From Bacteroides ovatus (GTDB lineage: Bacteria > Bacteroidota > Bacteroidia > Bacteroidales > Bacteroidaceae): DNA of 64,000 nucleotides. This document shows positions 1-8,014 of this stretch, one piece after another; position 1 is the first letter of the stretch, and every line of letters begins with the position of its first letter. The position numbers and the translations under genes were made by a program. The DNA is taken from positions 3,224,001 to 3,288,000 of the forward strand of contig NZ_CP012938.1 in assembly GCF_001314995.1 (NCBI RefSeq), written 5' to 3'. The notes under the pieces were generated by a model that was given only the letters and a program-made list of their open reading frames with translations, had not been told where the DNA came from and did not search any database.

Positions 1-809
1 ATATCGGCCTTCCTCAAAAGGACAATATCGACAAAAGCCATTCCCTGCGCATAAAAGCTGAACAGGTACAAGTCGCGGGCAAACTCCAGTTCAGGTTCGT
101 TCTCCAGATTCAAGTCCGCCAGATTCTGCATATCCGTGCGCGACAAAGCACGTTTCACAGTCTTCGCCGGGCGGGTCTGCGCCTTCGCAAACGGATATTC
201 GCCGCGGGGATGATAGCCGTCCGCTACCGCCTGGTTATACAGGGAACGCAAGTTACGCAGGTAATAACTTACCGTATTGCCGGAAGCGCCGTTACTATAC
301 AGGAAATCCCCGTATCTCCCGACGAACGCCGAATCGACCTCCGACATCCGCACATCGGGGCGGCTTATAAATTTTGCCAACGACGAGCGGGTGCTCTTGT
401 AGGCCGCAGCCATCCCCACCTTCTTCAGTTCCCGTTTACGCTCAATCTGCGCATTGATATACCGCAATAAATAAAACTGCGGTTCCCGTGTTCCAAAAGC
501 ATTTTGAGCCAGAATATCCTCCACCGTAAATTCTTCCCTTGTCCGCTCAAGCTGCCTTATCCGCGTATCAATCCGATTCCGCAGCTTCCGCAGCCCGCGG
601 TTCATTTTCACGACCTCCGTAGCCGTAAAAGCAGAACCTGCGCCATTCTTAATCTTCCCTTCCGACACGTCAAACACCTCCTCTTTCACCCGGTAGCCTG
701 TATACAGTAACTTTTTTCTCCGATTGTGTATCACCTGGAATACTAAAGGGTAACTGCCATTATTCAATATCCTGCTCTTGTTCAGCATAAGTTTCACTGA
801 TGTCATCAT
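1..809 (-). CDS. Tyrosine recombinase (integrase), N-terminal part, cut by left window edge
   Basis: Reading the minus strand from the ATG at 809 (a second ATG at 806 is possible) gives about 270 residues without a stop, running off the window. The visible part has the Bacteroides layout: a basic Arm-binding-type N-terminus, a long charged helical stretch, a SAM-like core-binding domain (about residues 120-220), then the start of the catalytic domain with an SFYAQGM-FVD segment close to the left edge. That last segment is typical of Bacteroidetes site-specific integrases carried by islands, conjugative elements and invertible loci. The catalytic Arg-His-Arg-Tyr residues lie outside the window, so activity cannot be judged. 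It would cut and rejoin DNA through a covalent tyrosine link. It faces away from the methyltransferase island and may be the enzyme that mobilised it (inference). Confidence 0.85.
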   Translation of the reverse strand, partial: MMTSVKLMLNKSRILNNGSYPLVFQVIHNRRKKLLYTGYRVKEEVFDVSEGKIKNGAGSAFTATEVVKMNRGLRKLRNRIDTRIRQLERTREEFTVEDILAQNAFGTREPQFYLLRYINAQIERKRELKKVGMAAAYKSTRSSLAKFISRPDVRMSEVDSAFVGRYGDFLYSNGASGNTVSYYLRNLRSLYNQAVADGYHPRGEYPFAKAQTRPAKTVKRALSRTDMQNLADLNLENEPELEFARDLYLFSFYAQGMAFVDIVLLRKAD

Positions 810-1372
810 ATCTTGCTTTTTTTGTTTGAGACGTAAAAGTACGAAGTTCACCTTATTTATCAGAACTATTTTTCCGCCTGTTACGCAAGAAACAAGAAAT
901 GGGATAAAAAGTTTTTCCACTTTAAGAATAGTTATCTGATAAATATAGTTAAAATATACGCTTTTGCAATCAGTATATTTTTATTACATAATTCCAATAT
1001 ACATACGCATAAATTAGAGATGTATACTATTTATGATATTTCATTACATAATATAAAGATTACCGCTATTATTCCTTTTGAAAAATCAGAATATTAGACA
1101 TAGCTTTGCACTATGGATTTTAGGGAGCCGCCCGTTCCTTTAAAAGGAAGAGGTCATTCCTCGGTGTGCAACGGGTCGTTCCTTTTAAAGGAACGGCCCG
1201 TTGGTTTTAAAGGAAAAACCGGCATTTGTAACCATTTGAATTTCAACTTCTTACTGAATTAGAATTCCGTCCCCGTAACCCATGGGATTTTTTCCAACAA
1301 ACACGACGGAATCTGCCGCACGAAGCGGCAATCAGTATACAACAAATTTCAACAATTCAAAATTCAAATCCC
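810..1372. other. Intergenic stretch upstream of the integrase, AT-rich then palindrome-rich
   Basis: No protein gene is supported here. 810-1100 is very AT-rich and would hold the integrase promoter on the minus strand; I see no clear TAnnTTTG box. 1127-1220 is a GC-richer palindrome cluster (listed separately). 1282-1372 lies in front of the hypothetical gene at 1373; an open frame through 1282-1602 overlaps that gene in another phase and looks spurious. Confidence 0.6.
1131..1215. repeat. Cluster of TTCCTTT/AAAGGAA palindromes
   Basis: Three related copies occur in 85 bp: one at about 1134-1150, a perfect 9-bp-arm palindrome CGTTCCTTT-t-AAAGGAACG at 1177-1195 flanked by GGG (1173-1175) and CCC (1197-1199), and a half-copy TTTTAAAGGAAAAA at 1205-1218. 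The central copy could form a hairpin of about 13 bp. There is no T-run next to it, so a simple terminator is unlikely. It may be a recombination or regulatory site of the integrase region, or an interspersed Bacteroides repeat. Confidence 0.6.
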
Positions 1373-1858
1373 ATGGTTACAGTCACGTTTGCCATCAAGC
1401 CATATCTGGCGAGGTATATGTATGTCCGGTACGGACAAAGTTTAGAACTTCAATCGCACAACAATCCAACTTCAAGGCTCCCCATCCCCATCCACCTCTC
1501 CCACCTCACTCCCATTTATCATTTCTTGCATCAATTATCCGTTCCTCATCCGCAAGGCGTTTCTTGGAAAGAGACAGGAAATATCACTTTTGTTCTTCCT
1601 AGCCCAAGGCAGGGCAAGAACCCGGAAATCTACAATTACTTCGGGCAAGACAGTATTTTTATTATCGAAAAGGAAATTGAGGTGGAAATGAAAGCAGAGC
1701 TTTATTCATTCCTGTTGGAGAATAAGTTCAAAAATGGGGTGATGTATATAAAGTCAATGCATGAGTTTGTGGTAAAGTATGATATGGCAGAGTCGGTGGA
1801 AGAGGAAAGTTTGATGAGAGGGTTTCAGAGGTGGAGAAAGAAAATGAAAGAAGAATAA
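1373..1858 (+). CDS. Conserved Bacteroidetes hypothetical protein, 161 aa
   Basis: The protein begins MVTVTFAIKPYLARYMYVRYG, has a middle part rich in His/Pro, then a charged C-terminal half ending in a basic helix (FQRWRKKMKEE). I recognise the pattern (a VTF-IKPYLA start, an IYNYFGQDS-type middle and an RG-RWR end) as a small protein seen repeatedly in Bacteroides, often near mobile elements, without a known function. The ATG at 1373 fits this start. The charged C-terminal helix could bind nucleic acid, but nothing proves it. It stands alone on the plus strand, 316 bp before the methyltransferase operon. Its base composition is less AT-rich than the operon, so the two may not have arrived together. 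Confidence 0.65.
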   Translation: MVTVTFAIKPYLARYMYVRYGQSLELQSHNNPTSRLPIPIHLSHLTPIYHFLHQLSVPHPQGVSWKETGNITFVLPSPRQGKNPEIYNYFGQDSIFIIEKEIEVEMKAELYSFLLENKFKNGVMYIKSMHEFVVKYDMAESVEEESLMRGFQRWRKKMKEE

Positions 1859-2124
1859 ATATTACTTACCATATATAATAAGCCACATCATACCCCCAAA
1901 CACTAATCACGGAACTGTCCAGCTAGAACCGACTGAACAGTTGACAAAAGCACATGATATAAAGCAATACTACATTAAACAAGTAATGTCTATTTTCATA
2001 TATACTATAGGGTAATAAGGCGATATAATAACTATTTCAAGAATCTAATACAATAAAAAGTTATAATAGTGTCATTTTATAAATTCTTTTAACAGGAACT
2101 ACTCATCTTTAGAAATAAAATTAT
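1859..2124. other. Intergenic AT-rich region before the methyltransferase operon
   Basis: I see no gene and no clear repeat. It leads into the operon promoter at 2125-2132. Confidence 0.5.
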
Positions 2125-2132
2125 TAACTTTG
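2125..2132 (+). promoter_or_regulatory. Bacteroides -7 box TAACTTTG for the methyltransferase operon
   Basis: The box matches TAnnTTTG and lies 42 bp before the ATG at 2175, leaving a leader of about 35 nt. A TTGTAAAT sequence at 2165-2172 resembles one arm of the dyad in the vsr promoter (7982-8014), which could mean a shared regulator; that link is weak. Confidence 0.6.
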
Positions 2133-2174
2133 CATAGATATATATTATTTATCTTATTATAAAATTGTAAATAT

Positions 2175-3428
2175 ATGGGCAACTCTATACATCCAGTAGT
2201 GATAGACTTATTTTCAGGATGTGGTGGTCTTTCTTTAGGACTGCATAAGGCAGGATGGAGAGGACTCTTTGCTGTTGAAAAATGTACTGACGCATTTGAA
2301 ACTTTGAAATATAACCTCATAGATAATAAAACCGATCCACATTTTCAATGGCCTAAATGGTTGCCCATAAAAAACTGGGAAATTGACACTTTATTGGAGA
2401 ACTATTCATTTCAACTTTCAAATCTTCGAAATAAGATAGATTTGGTTGCTGGGGGGCCACCATGTCAAGGATTTTCAATGGCAGGAAGACGTAAAGAAGA
2501 CGATGTTAGGAATCATTTAGTACACTCTTATATAAAGTTCATAGAGTTGGTTCATCCCAAAATGTTATTTTTTGAAAATGTCAAAGGATTTACCCAAGAG
2601 TTTAAGAAGAATAAAGAGAAAGGAATTGCTTATTCTCACTTAGTAGTAGAGGAATTGGAAAAGTTGGGGTATCGAACAGCTTCACAATTAGTAAATTTTG
2701 GCGATTATGGTGTACCACAAAAGCGAACTCGTTTTATTTTAGTAGGTTTATCTGAAAGTTTCTTTGGAGCTAGTGCTAAATGTAAAGCAGAACTATTTTT
2801 CACTCAATTACAAAATGCCCGTTTTGATTTCCTTAAAGCAAAAGGGTTAAGAACAGGAACTACACTTAGTGAAGCTATATCTGATTTATTAATGAGTAAA
2901 GGTATAGTAATAGACAACGAATATACACACTTTCGTTTTGGAAAATACAATTCTATACCACTTACTGCATACCAAAAGTTCATGCGAAGTAATGTGAATA
3001 TAAAAGGACCTCACCCTGACAGTCATCGCTTCGCTAACCACAACAATAACATCATACAACGATTTCAATTATTGTTAGACTTGACGAAAAAACGTCGTTG
3101 TTCTAATATTGACAATGAAATTAAACGGCATTTTCATATTAATAAACACACCATCATACCACTTGATGGAAATCAAAAGGCTCCAACAATAACTACTTTG
3201 CCAGATGATTATATCCACTATTGCGAACCACGTATTTTGACAGTACGTGAATATGCACGTATTCAATCATTTCCTGACGACTTTATTTTTAAAGGGAAAT
3301 ATACAACAGGAGGAAAGTTACGAACAAAAGAGACTCCACGCTATACTCAGATCGGCAATGCTATTCCACCACTATTCGGTGAACAAGCTGGTTGCATTTT
3401 AGATAAAATCATAAATAACAGATTATGA
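2175..3428 (+). CDS. C5 cytosine-specific DNA methyltransferase (Dcm family)
   Basis: 417 aa, normal length for the family. Conserved motifs appear in order: motif I DLFSGCGGLS (residues 11-20), motif IV GGPPCQGFS with the catalytic Cys at 97, motif VI FFENVKGF, motif VIII with QKRTR (family usually QxRxR), motif IX REYARIQSFPDDF and motif X QIGNAIPP. It should transfer a methyl group from S-adenosylmethionine to C5 of cytosine in a short recognition site; the target-recognition region (about residues 215-320) does not let me predict the site. Its stop overlaps the next start (ATGA, 3425-3428), so it is translationally coupled to the GHKL protein. No restriction nuclease of ordinary type lies in the operon; the only nuclease nearby is Vsr, convergent downstream. 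Confidence 0.95.
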   Translation: MGNSIHPVVIDLFSGCGGLSLGLHKAGWRGLFAVEKCTDAFETLKYNLIDNKTDPHFQWPKWLPIKNWEIDTLLENYSFQLSNLRNKIDLVAGGPPCQGFSMAGRRKEDDVRNHLVHSYIKFIELVHPKMLFFENVKGFTQEFKKNKEKGIAYSHLVVEELEKLGYRTASQLVNFGDYGVPQKRTRFILVGLSESFFGASAKCKAELFFTQLQNARFDFLKAKGLRTGTTLSEAISDLLMSKGIVIDNEYTHFRFGKYNSIPLTAYQKFMRSNVNIKGPHPDSHRFANHNNNIIQRFQLLLDLTKKRRCSNIDNEIKRHFHINKHTIIPLDGNQKAPTITTLPDDYIHYCEPRILTVREYARIQSFPDDFIFKGKYTTGGKLRTKETPRYTQIGNAIPPLFGEQAGCILDKIINNRL

Positions 3429-5998
3429 ATTTACATTTTATAACAAATGTCCAATTAAAAAATATCATCGGTAAAGATTTAATCAACAATGATAATATCG
3501 CTATATTAGAATTAGTTAAAAACGCTTTCGATGCAAACGCCAAAAGGACAGATATTTCTTTTGTAAATCTGAAAAATAATGATGATCTATCAATAGAAAA
3601 ATATTCTTCTAGGACCTCCCGACTTATTATCCGGGATAATGGTGTTGGAATGGACATAAATGACATAAAAAACAAATGGCTTAACATTGCATACTCCGAG
3701 AAAAAGAAAAAGTCTTATCAGCATAATCGCATGATGGCTGGAGCAAAAGGAGTAGGACGGTTTTCTTGTGATAGGCTTGGAGAATTTCTAAACCTATATA
3801 CCAAAAAAGAAGAATCATCAGAATTTATATTATTGCAATTAAACTGGCGTCAATTTGAAGTAGATGATGAAAAGAAAGAGATTCAAGATGTAGTCCTTGA
3901 ATACGAAATACTTTCTACCACAGAATTAGAGATGAGAGGTATCAAACCTTTTAAACATGGAGTGGTGCTAGAAATTATTAAGTTAAGAAGTCAATGGGTT
4001 TACTGGGAACAGCCAAAGTGGAATACAGAAAAATTGGTTAATCTAAGAACATATTTAGAACGTCTGATTAATCCCAATCAGGCTTTTGAAAAAAATGACT
4101 TTGGAATATATCTTAATGCCCCTGAATTTGAGGAAGAAAATAAAAATGCAGAAGAAAAAGCTAAGTTTATAGGACGAATAGAAAACTCAGTATTTGAAAA
4201 ATTAAATTTTAAGGCAACAAGCATTGAGTGTGAAGTTCAAGATAATGGAGCCACAACACTAACAACACTCAAAGACAAAGGAGAAACTATTTTTTGGATA
4301 AAAGAGAAAAATGAATTTTCTGATTTTATAAAAGACGCAAAATGCATAATATTCTATCTCAATCCCTATTCTAAAGCCTTTTTTACGAAACAAACAGGCA
4401 TTAGGCCTGTCAATTACGGCTCAATATACTTGTTTTTAAATGGATTTAGAATACCACCATATGGTGAAGAAGGCGATGACTGGTTAGGATTAGAATTTAG
4501 GAAACAGCAGGGATATGCAAGATTTCTAGGCACTCGCGATATTGTGGGACGCATTGAAGTATTGGATCGTGACGATTATTTTAGAATAGTATCAAGCAGA
4601 GAAGGTCTTGTAGAGAATGAGTGTTACAAAAAACTAACTAATGGTTTTTTTAATAAGACATTGAAACGTCTTGAAAAATATGTCGTTGATGGATTAGCAT
4701 GGGATAGTATTCCTAAAGATCTAAATATTAGCGATATCGAAAAAAAAATTATTTCAGGAGCTATTTCAGAAAATGATCTGCAATACAGAGAAGATGAAAT
4801 TACAAAAAAACGACGCACATACTCATCTATTCATTCAATAATTGCAGCAAAAGCAACTGATGTTATTGAATTATATGTTAATGAAGAACTCATTCTGAAT
4901 AAAATTCAAGAAGAAAAAATCAATTCAGAAAGAGAATTTGAACAACTACTTTCTGATTTTGAATCAAAAAAGATCGATGGTGATGCATTGAATAGAATTC
5001 TACAGAAAAAAGCCTTAGAAAACGAAGATTTACAAAGACAAATAAAAGAGCTTTCTAAATATTCTACTGTTGACGCTACAACAAAAGCTATCGCAGAATT
5101 ACAATACTATAAAAGTATAGTAGAGAAACAGACTGCAACGATTTTAGAGCTTCAGAAAAGATTGAGAGAAATAGACGAACAACATAGGAGTGAAGTTTAT
5201 AATTTACAACAGCATCTCTCATCTGCCATTGATGAAAAGTTTAAAGAAGCCCAGAAAAGAAAAGAGGCTGAAGAATATGCAGATAAAATAAAAATTGAAA
5301 AAGAAAAAGAAGTTCAGATTGAACGTCTTAAAGTTGAATTCTACAAAAAACAATCAACTCCTGAAACAGATGCATTAATACATCATGTCAAAAACAACAA
5401 TAGTAAAATTAAACAAGAAATAAACAATCTAATGGCTAATTTAAATATGATGCCAATAGAGAAAACATATAAGAATAAACTATTAGAATCTTTATTCGTA
5501 ATTTTACGACTATCCAATAAATCATTAAAGGCTACTGACCTAATTCTAGAGAGCGATCTTTCAGAAGCTGATATTCAGAAGATCAATCTTCCGTCTTTCA
5601 TCTCGGGTTATCTTTCAACCATAGATACTAAACTAAAGGTTCATTATAAAACTAAAATTGAATATTTTATGGTTTTTGGAAGTAAACTAGATTTAGCATT
5701 AATCATAGATAACTTTTTAGATAATTCTGAAGCGTGGAAAGCTAAAAATATTTGGTTCTCCTGTTATCTGCAAAATGATAATATGATATTAAACATATAT
5801 GATGATGGTGAAGGATTATCGCAAGAATTCAGCAATAACCCAAATGAGATATTTCAATTTAGAAAAACTGGAAAAAATAATGGAACTGGATTTGGATTAT
5901 ATTTAGTTCAAGAGTCATTAAGAAAAATGAACGCTACAATAATTGTGGATTCTCCAGTAAACAAAACAGGTATGAATTTTAAAATTATTTTCAAATAG
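3425..5998 (+). CDS. Double GHKL protein: N-terminal Hsp90/MORC-like ATPase, coiled coil, C-terminal histidine kinase
   Basis: 857 aa with two separate ATP-binding modules. The front one has the N-box ELVKNAFDA (E29, N33, D36), a DNGVGM motif (D71-M76) and a GAKGVGRFS lid motif (about 106-114), the pattern of Hsp90, MutL and MORC ATPases; residues 130-450 probably continue as an S5-like transducer. Residues about 480-640 are Lys/Glu-rich coiled coil. The back module looks like a histidine kinase: a possible phosphoacceptor in LIHHVKNNNSKI (H653/H654), an N-box with N763 and N767, DDGEGL (793-798) and a GTGFGL lid (820-825). There is no signal peptide or membrane segment, so it should be cytoplasmic. 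The next gene starts directly after its stop codon. I infer that the front ATPase clamps or senses DNA or another ligand and that the kinase half signals to the receiver protein. Confidence 0.88.
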   Translation: MNLHFITNVQLKNIIGKDLINNDNIAILELVKNAFDANAKRTDISFVNLKNNDDLSIEKYSSRTSRLIIRDNGVGMDINDIKNKWLNIAYSEKKKKSYQHNRMMAGAKGVGRFSCDRLGEFLNLYTKKEESSEFILLQLNWRQFEVDDEKKEIQDVVLEYEILSTTELEMRGIKPFKHGVVLEIIKLRSQWVYWEQPKWNTEKLVNLRTYLERLINPNQAFEKNDFGIYLNAPEFEEENKNAEEKAKFIGRIENSVFEKLNFKATSIECEVQDNGATTLTTLKDKGETIFWIKEKNEFSDFIKDAKCIIFYLNPYSKAFFTKQTGIRPVNYGSIYLFLNGFRIPPYGEEGDDWLGLEFRKQQGYARFLGTRDIVGRIEVLDRDDYFRIVSSREGLVENECYKKLTNGFFNKTLKRLEKYVVDGLAWDSIPKDLNISDIEKKIISGAISENDLQYREDEITKKRRTYSSIHSIIAAKATDVIELYVNEELILNKIQEEKINSEREFEQLLSDFESKKIDGDALNRILQKKALENEDLQRQIKELSKYSTVDATTKAIAELQYYKSIVEKQTATILELQKRLREIDEQHRSEVYNLQQHLSSAIDEKFKEAQKRKEAEEYADKIKIEKEKEVQIERLKVEFYKKQSTPETDALIHHVKNNNSKIKQEINNLMANLNMMPIEKTYKNKLLESLFVILRLSNKSLKATDLILESDLSEADIQKINLPSFISGYLSTIDTKLKVHYKTKIEYFMVFGSKLDLALIIDNFLDNSEAWKAKNIWFSCYLQNDNMILNIYDDGEGLSQEFSNNPNEIFQFRKTGKNNGTGFGLYLVQESLRKMNATIIVDSPVNKTGMNFKIIFK

Positions 5999-6691
5999 AT
6001 GGAACAAAAGCACTTAATAATAGTTGACGAACAATCTCAATCTGCGACATTGGATGCTATAAAAAATACACTTAAGAATGAAGGCATAGACCTTGTCTAT
6101 AAAGAAATCAATCCTGCTAATTTTCAAAAACGAGTAGGCTATAACACTTCTTTTGATAAAATATCCTTTATTGAGGAACTACAGAATACTCCTTTTTTAA
6201 AAAAGTTGGATGCATTTGCTTCCGATTATAATCTTATCGAGAATGAATTAAACGGATTGGATGTAGTCAAAATTTTCGCAAAGAATGTACCTTCGTATCA
6301 CAAGAAAATTCTTTTATATTCAGCAAAAATTGAAAATGTGATATCAGATATTCTACTAAAAAACAAAGACTTTGAAGAACAGAAAAAAACCTTAAAATTT
6401 TTATCCGAAACTCCTATTGAATATGCAAAAAACGACGAAAAGTTACAACAGAATTTAATCTCTCACATAAAAAAAGAAAAGGACTTTGATTTTGAAAGGG
6501 AACTATGTGATTGGTTAATGTCTAACGAGTTAATATATAAATTTCCACCATATGAAGGAATTCCATGCTGCAAGATCGGTGATATACTATTATCTAAAAA
6601 CACATCAGACAGTATAAAACTCAAACGTGATCTATTGGAACAATTTATCGCTTATTTATCCACATTTAATGAAATACCCGATTATGTGTAA
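5999..6691 (+). CDS. Receiver-domain (response-regulator-like) protein with helical C-terminal part
   Basis: 230 aa; the ATG follows the kinase stop with no gap. The first 110 residues look like a divergent receiver domain: beta-1 LIIVDE with acidic D10/E11, a phosphoacceptor region ASDYNL-NELNGLDVV with D76, and LLYSA with S108 where receivers have the conserved Ser/Thr. The acidic pair and D76 are kept. There is an insertion between beta-1 and the phosphorylation loop, about residues 38-65. The remaining 120 residues are charged and probably helical, with no DNA-binding motif that I recognise. The likely partner is the kinase half of the preceding protein, and the likely target is the CHAT protease encoded next, whose start lies inside this gene's last codons. 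Function is inferred from these motifs and the neighbours. Confidence 0.75.
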   Translation: MEQKHLIIVDEQSQSATLDAIKNTLKNEGIDLVYKEINPANFQKRVGYNTSFDKISFIEELQNTPFLKKLDAFASDYNLIENELNGLDVVKIFAKNVPSYHKKILLYSAKIENVISDILLKNKDFEEQKKTLKFLSETPIEYAKNDEKLQQNLISHIKKEKDFDFERELCDWLMSNELIYKFPPYEGIPCCKIGDILLSKNTSDSIKLKRDLLEQFIAYLSTFNEIPDYV

Positions 6692-7406
6692 AGTATTTGC
6701 TATATATCCTACTGACAAAAAAGATTCCACTAAATTTCTAAATAAGATAAACACGTTTCTATGCAAAAATTTAGGAGCTGATTGGCATTGCTATAAAATA
6801 AAGTTCTCAGATGAAGACCATCAAAGATGTTTAAACTCAGCACAAAGTTCAGCAGCTAAGTTTATCATATTTATGGGCCATGGTCGAGGAGACAAATTAT
6901 TAGGTTCTTTTAACAAAAAGGCAGAAGATTTCATTAGTAATGATGCACTAAGCGAGGAACTTTTTTATAAAAATGAGAAATTTATTCATGAACAAAATAT
7001 TGACTTTTTTAAAAATAAAATATTATTCTGTTTCTCTTGTAACTCTAATGAAAACAAGTCGAAAAGTTTGAGTCGGATCGCAATTCAGAAGGGAGTAAAA
7101 TCCTTTATAGGTTTTGGTGATATGCCAACAGATTATATAGCAGGAAGACCTTTTCCATTAAAAGCCATAGAAACATATAAATGCATTCTCACAAGAGTGA
7201 TAAAAAACGGCCTATACATTGCTATAAAAAAAGAATACACGATTGACGAGTTTATAAGATTATTGAAAATTCTAGTGACAAAAGAAATGCAATCTATTCT
7301 TTTTACAAGTTCTAAATACAGACATAAAAAAGTTCTTTTACAAGAATTATATAAATTCAAAACGAATATCAAAGTTTATGGTAACCGATATGAAAGATTA
7401 GTTTAA
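6684..7406 (+). CDS. Small CHAT/caspase-like cysteine protease, putative effector
   Basis: 240 aa from the ATG at 6684, which overlaps the previous stop (6689-6691) by 8 bp; an earlier in-frame ATG at 6627 would add 19 residues that read as an out-of-frame copy of the upstream gene. The catalytic dyad pattern of CHAT proteases is visible: a hydrophobic strand ending in GHGRGD (H66), then LFCFSC-NSN (C119), then the typical stretch SLSRIAIQKG followed by a VKSFIGFGD strand and an Asp. CHAT proteases cut partner proteins after activation and serve as effectors in several bacterial defence systems. Here the protein is hardly more than the catalytic domain, so control must come from outside; the receiver protein is the obvious candidate. 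No transmembrane segment or gasdermin-like substrate is visible nearby. Confidence 0.75.
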   Translation: MCKVFAIYPTDKKDSTKFLNKINTFLCKNLGADWHCYKIKFSDEDHQRCLNSAQSSAAKFIIFMGHGRGDKLLGSFNKKAEDFISNDALSEELFYKNEKFIHEQNIDFFKNKILFCFSCNSNENKSKSLSRIAIQKGVKSFIGFGDMPTDYIAGRPFPLKAIETYKCILTRVIKNGLYIAIKKEYTIDEFIRLLKILVTKEMQSILFTSSKYRHKKVLLQELYKFKTNIKVYGNRYERLV

Positions 7407-7457
7407 CACTGTGTCTTATTCACATTTCGACATTTACTCTTACACTATGAAATATCT

Positions 7458-7970
7458 TTATTCGGGCTTTCCATATTTCATATATCCTTCAGCCACAATA
7501 GGCAAACTAGCTCCCTCAACATCGTAAATTCTAAACGGTTTCTGCTTAAAACGTTCCAAATAAGAATGATTAATCCAATACTCCACCTCCAAAAGCGTTT
7601 TCTCTCGAACCGCAGATTTCAGTTGGCATTCCCACACGGTCATGACTTTCCAACCCATTTTTTTTAAAGCTTCTTTATTATGTTCATCACGCTGCTTGTT
7701 CCGTTCTATTTTCTTCCTCCAAAAATCAACATTAGAATGGGGAATATGCCCATCAACTTCATGACCATGCCAAAAACATCCATGAATAAATATCACAATA
7801 CCATATTTACGCAACACAATATCAGGCGTGCCCGGCAACCCCTTTACGTTTTTACGGTAACGGTAGCCACGAGAATATAAGTAACGACGAACGATCCATT
7901 CAGGTTTCGTATCCTTACTTCTGATTTTTGCCATAACGTCGGAACGTTTCTTTTTATCCCAGATATCCAT
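7458..7970 (-). CDS. vsr: Very short patch repair (Vsr) endonuclease
   Basis: 170 aa, slightly longer than the family norm. The N-terminus MDIWDKKKRSDVMAKIRSKD-TKPE and the middle GTPDIVL (Asp at 50), FIHGCFWHGH (H63, H68, H70) and the WECQLK end are all hallmarks of Vsr, a PD-(D/E)xK-fold nuclease that nicks next to T:G mismatches produced when 5-methylcytosine deaminates. Its presence fits the C5 methyltransferase of the operon. It is convergent with the operon, 51 bp after the CHAT gene, and has its own promoter. In many cytosine methylation loci Vsr is a repair accessory; here, with no other nuclease, a role as cutter in defence is also possible. Confidence 0.95.
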   Translation of the reverse strand: MDIWDKKKRSDVMAKIRSKDTKPEWIVRRYLYSRGYRYRKNVKGLPGTPDIVLRKYGIVIFIHGCFWHGHEVDGHIPHSNVDFWRKKIERNKQRDEHNKEALKKMGWKVMTVWECQLKSAVREKTLLEVEYWINHSYLERFKQKPFRIYDVEGASLPIVAEGYMKYGKPE

Positions 7971-7981
7971 TATATCCCCTT

Positions 7982-8014
7982 GTTTACAAGTACAAATATA
8001 ACTATTTTGTAAAC
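7982..8014 (-). promoter_or_regulatory. vsr promoter with flanking dyad
   Basis: The box TATATTTG (minus strand, 7993-8000) fits the Bacteroides -7 consensus and would start transcription just before the vsr ATG at 7970. It sits inside a perfect 8-bp inverted repeat, GTTTACAA (7982-7989) and TTGTAAAC (8007-8014), which is a good candidate operator. Confidence 0.6.

Noticed and set aside
1282..1602. Open frame of 106 codons
   Set aside because: Overlaps the better-supported gene at 1373 in another phase and lacks similarity to anything I know.
3425..6691. Reading the kinase and receiver as an ordinary two-component system
   Set aside because: No membrane sensor and no DNA-binding output; both are translationally coupled to a methyltransferase and a CHAT protease, so a defence-type relay is the better reading.
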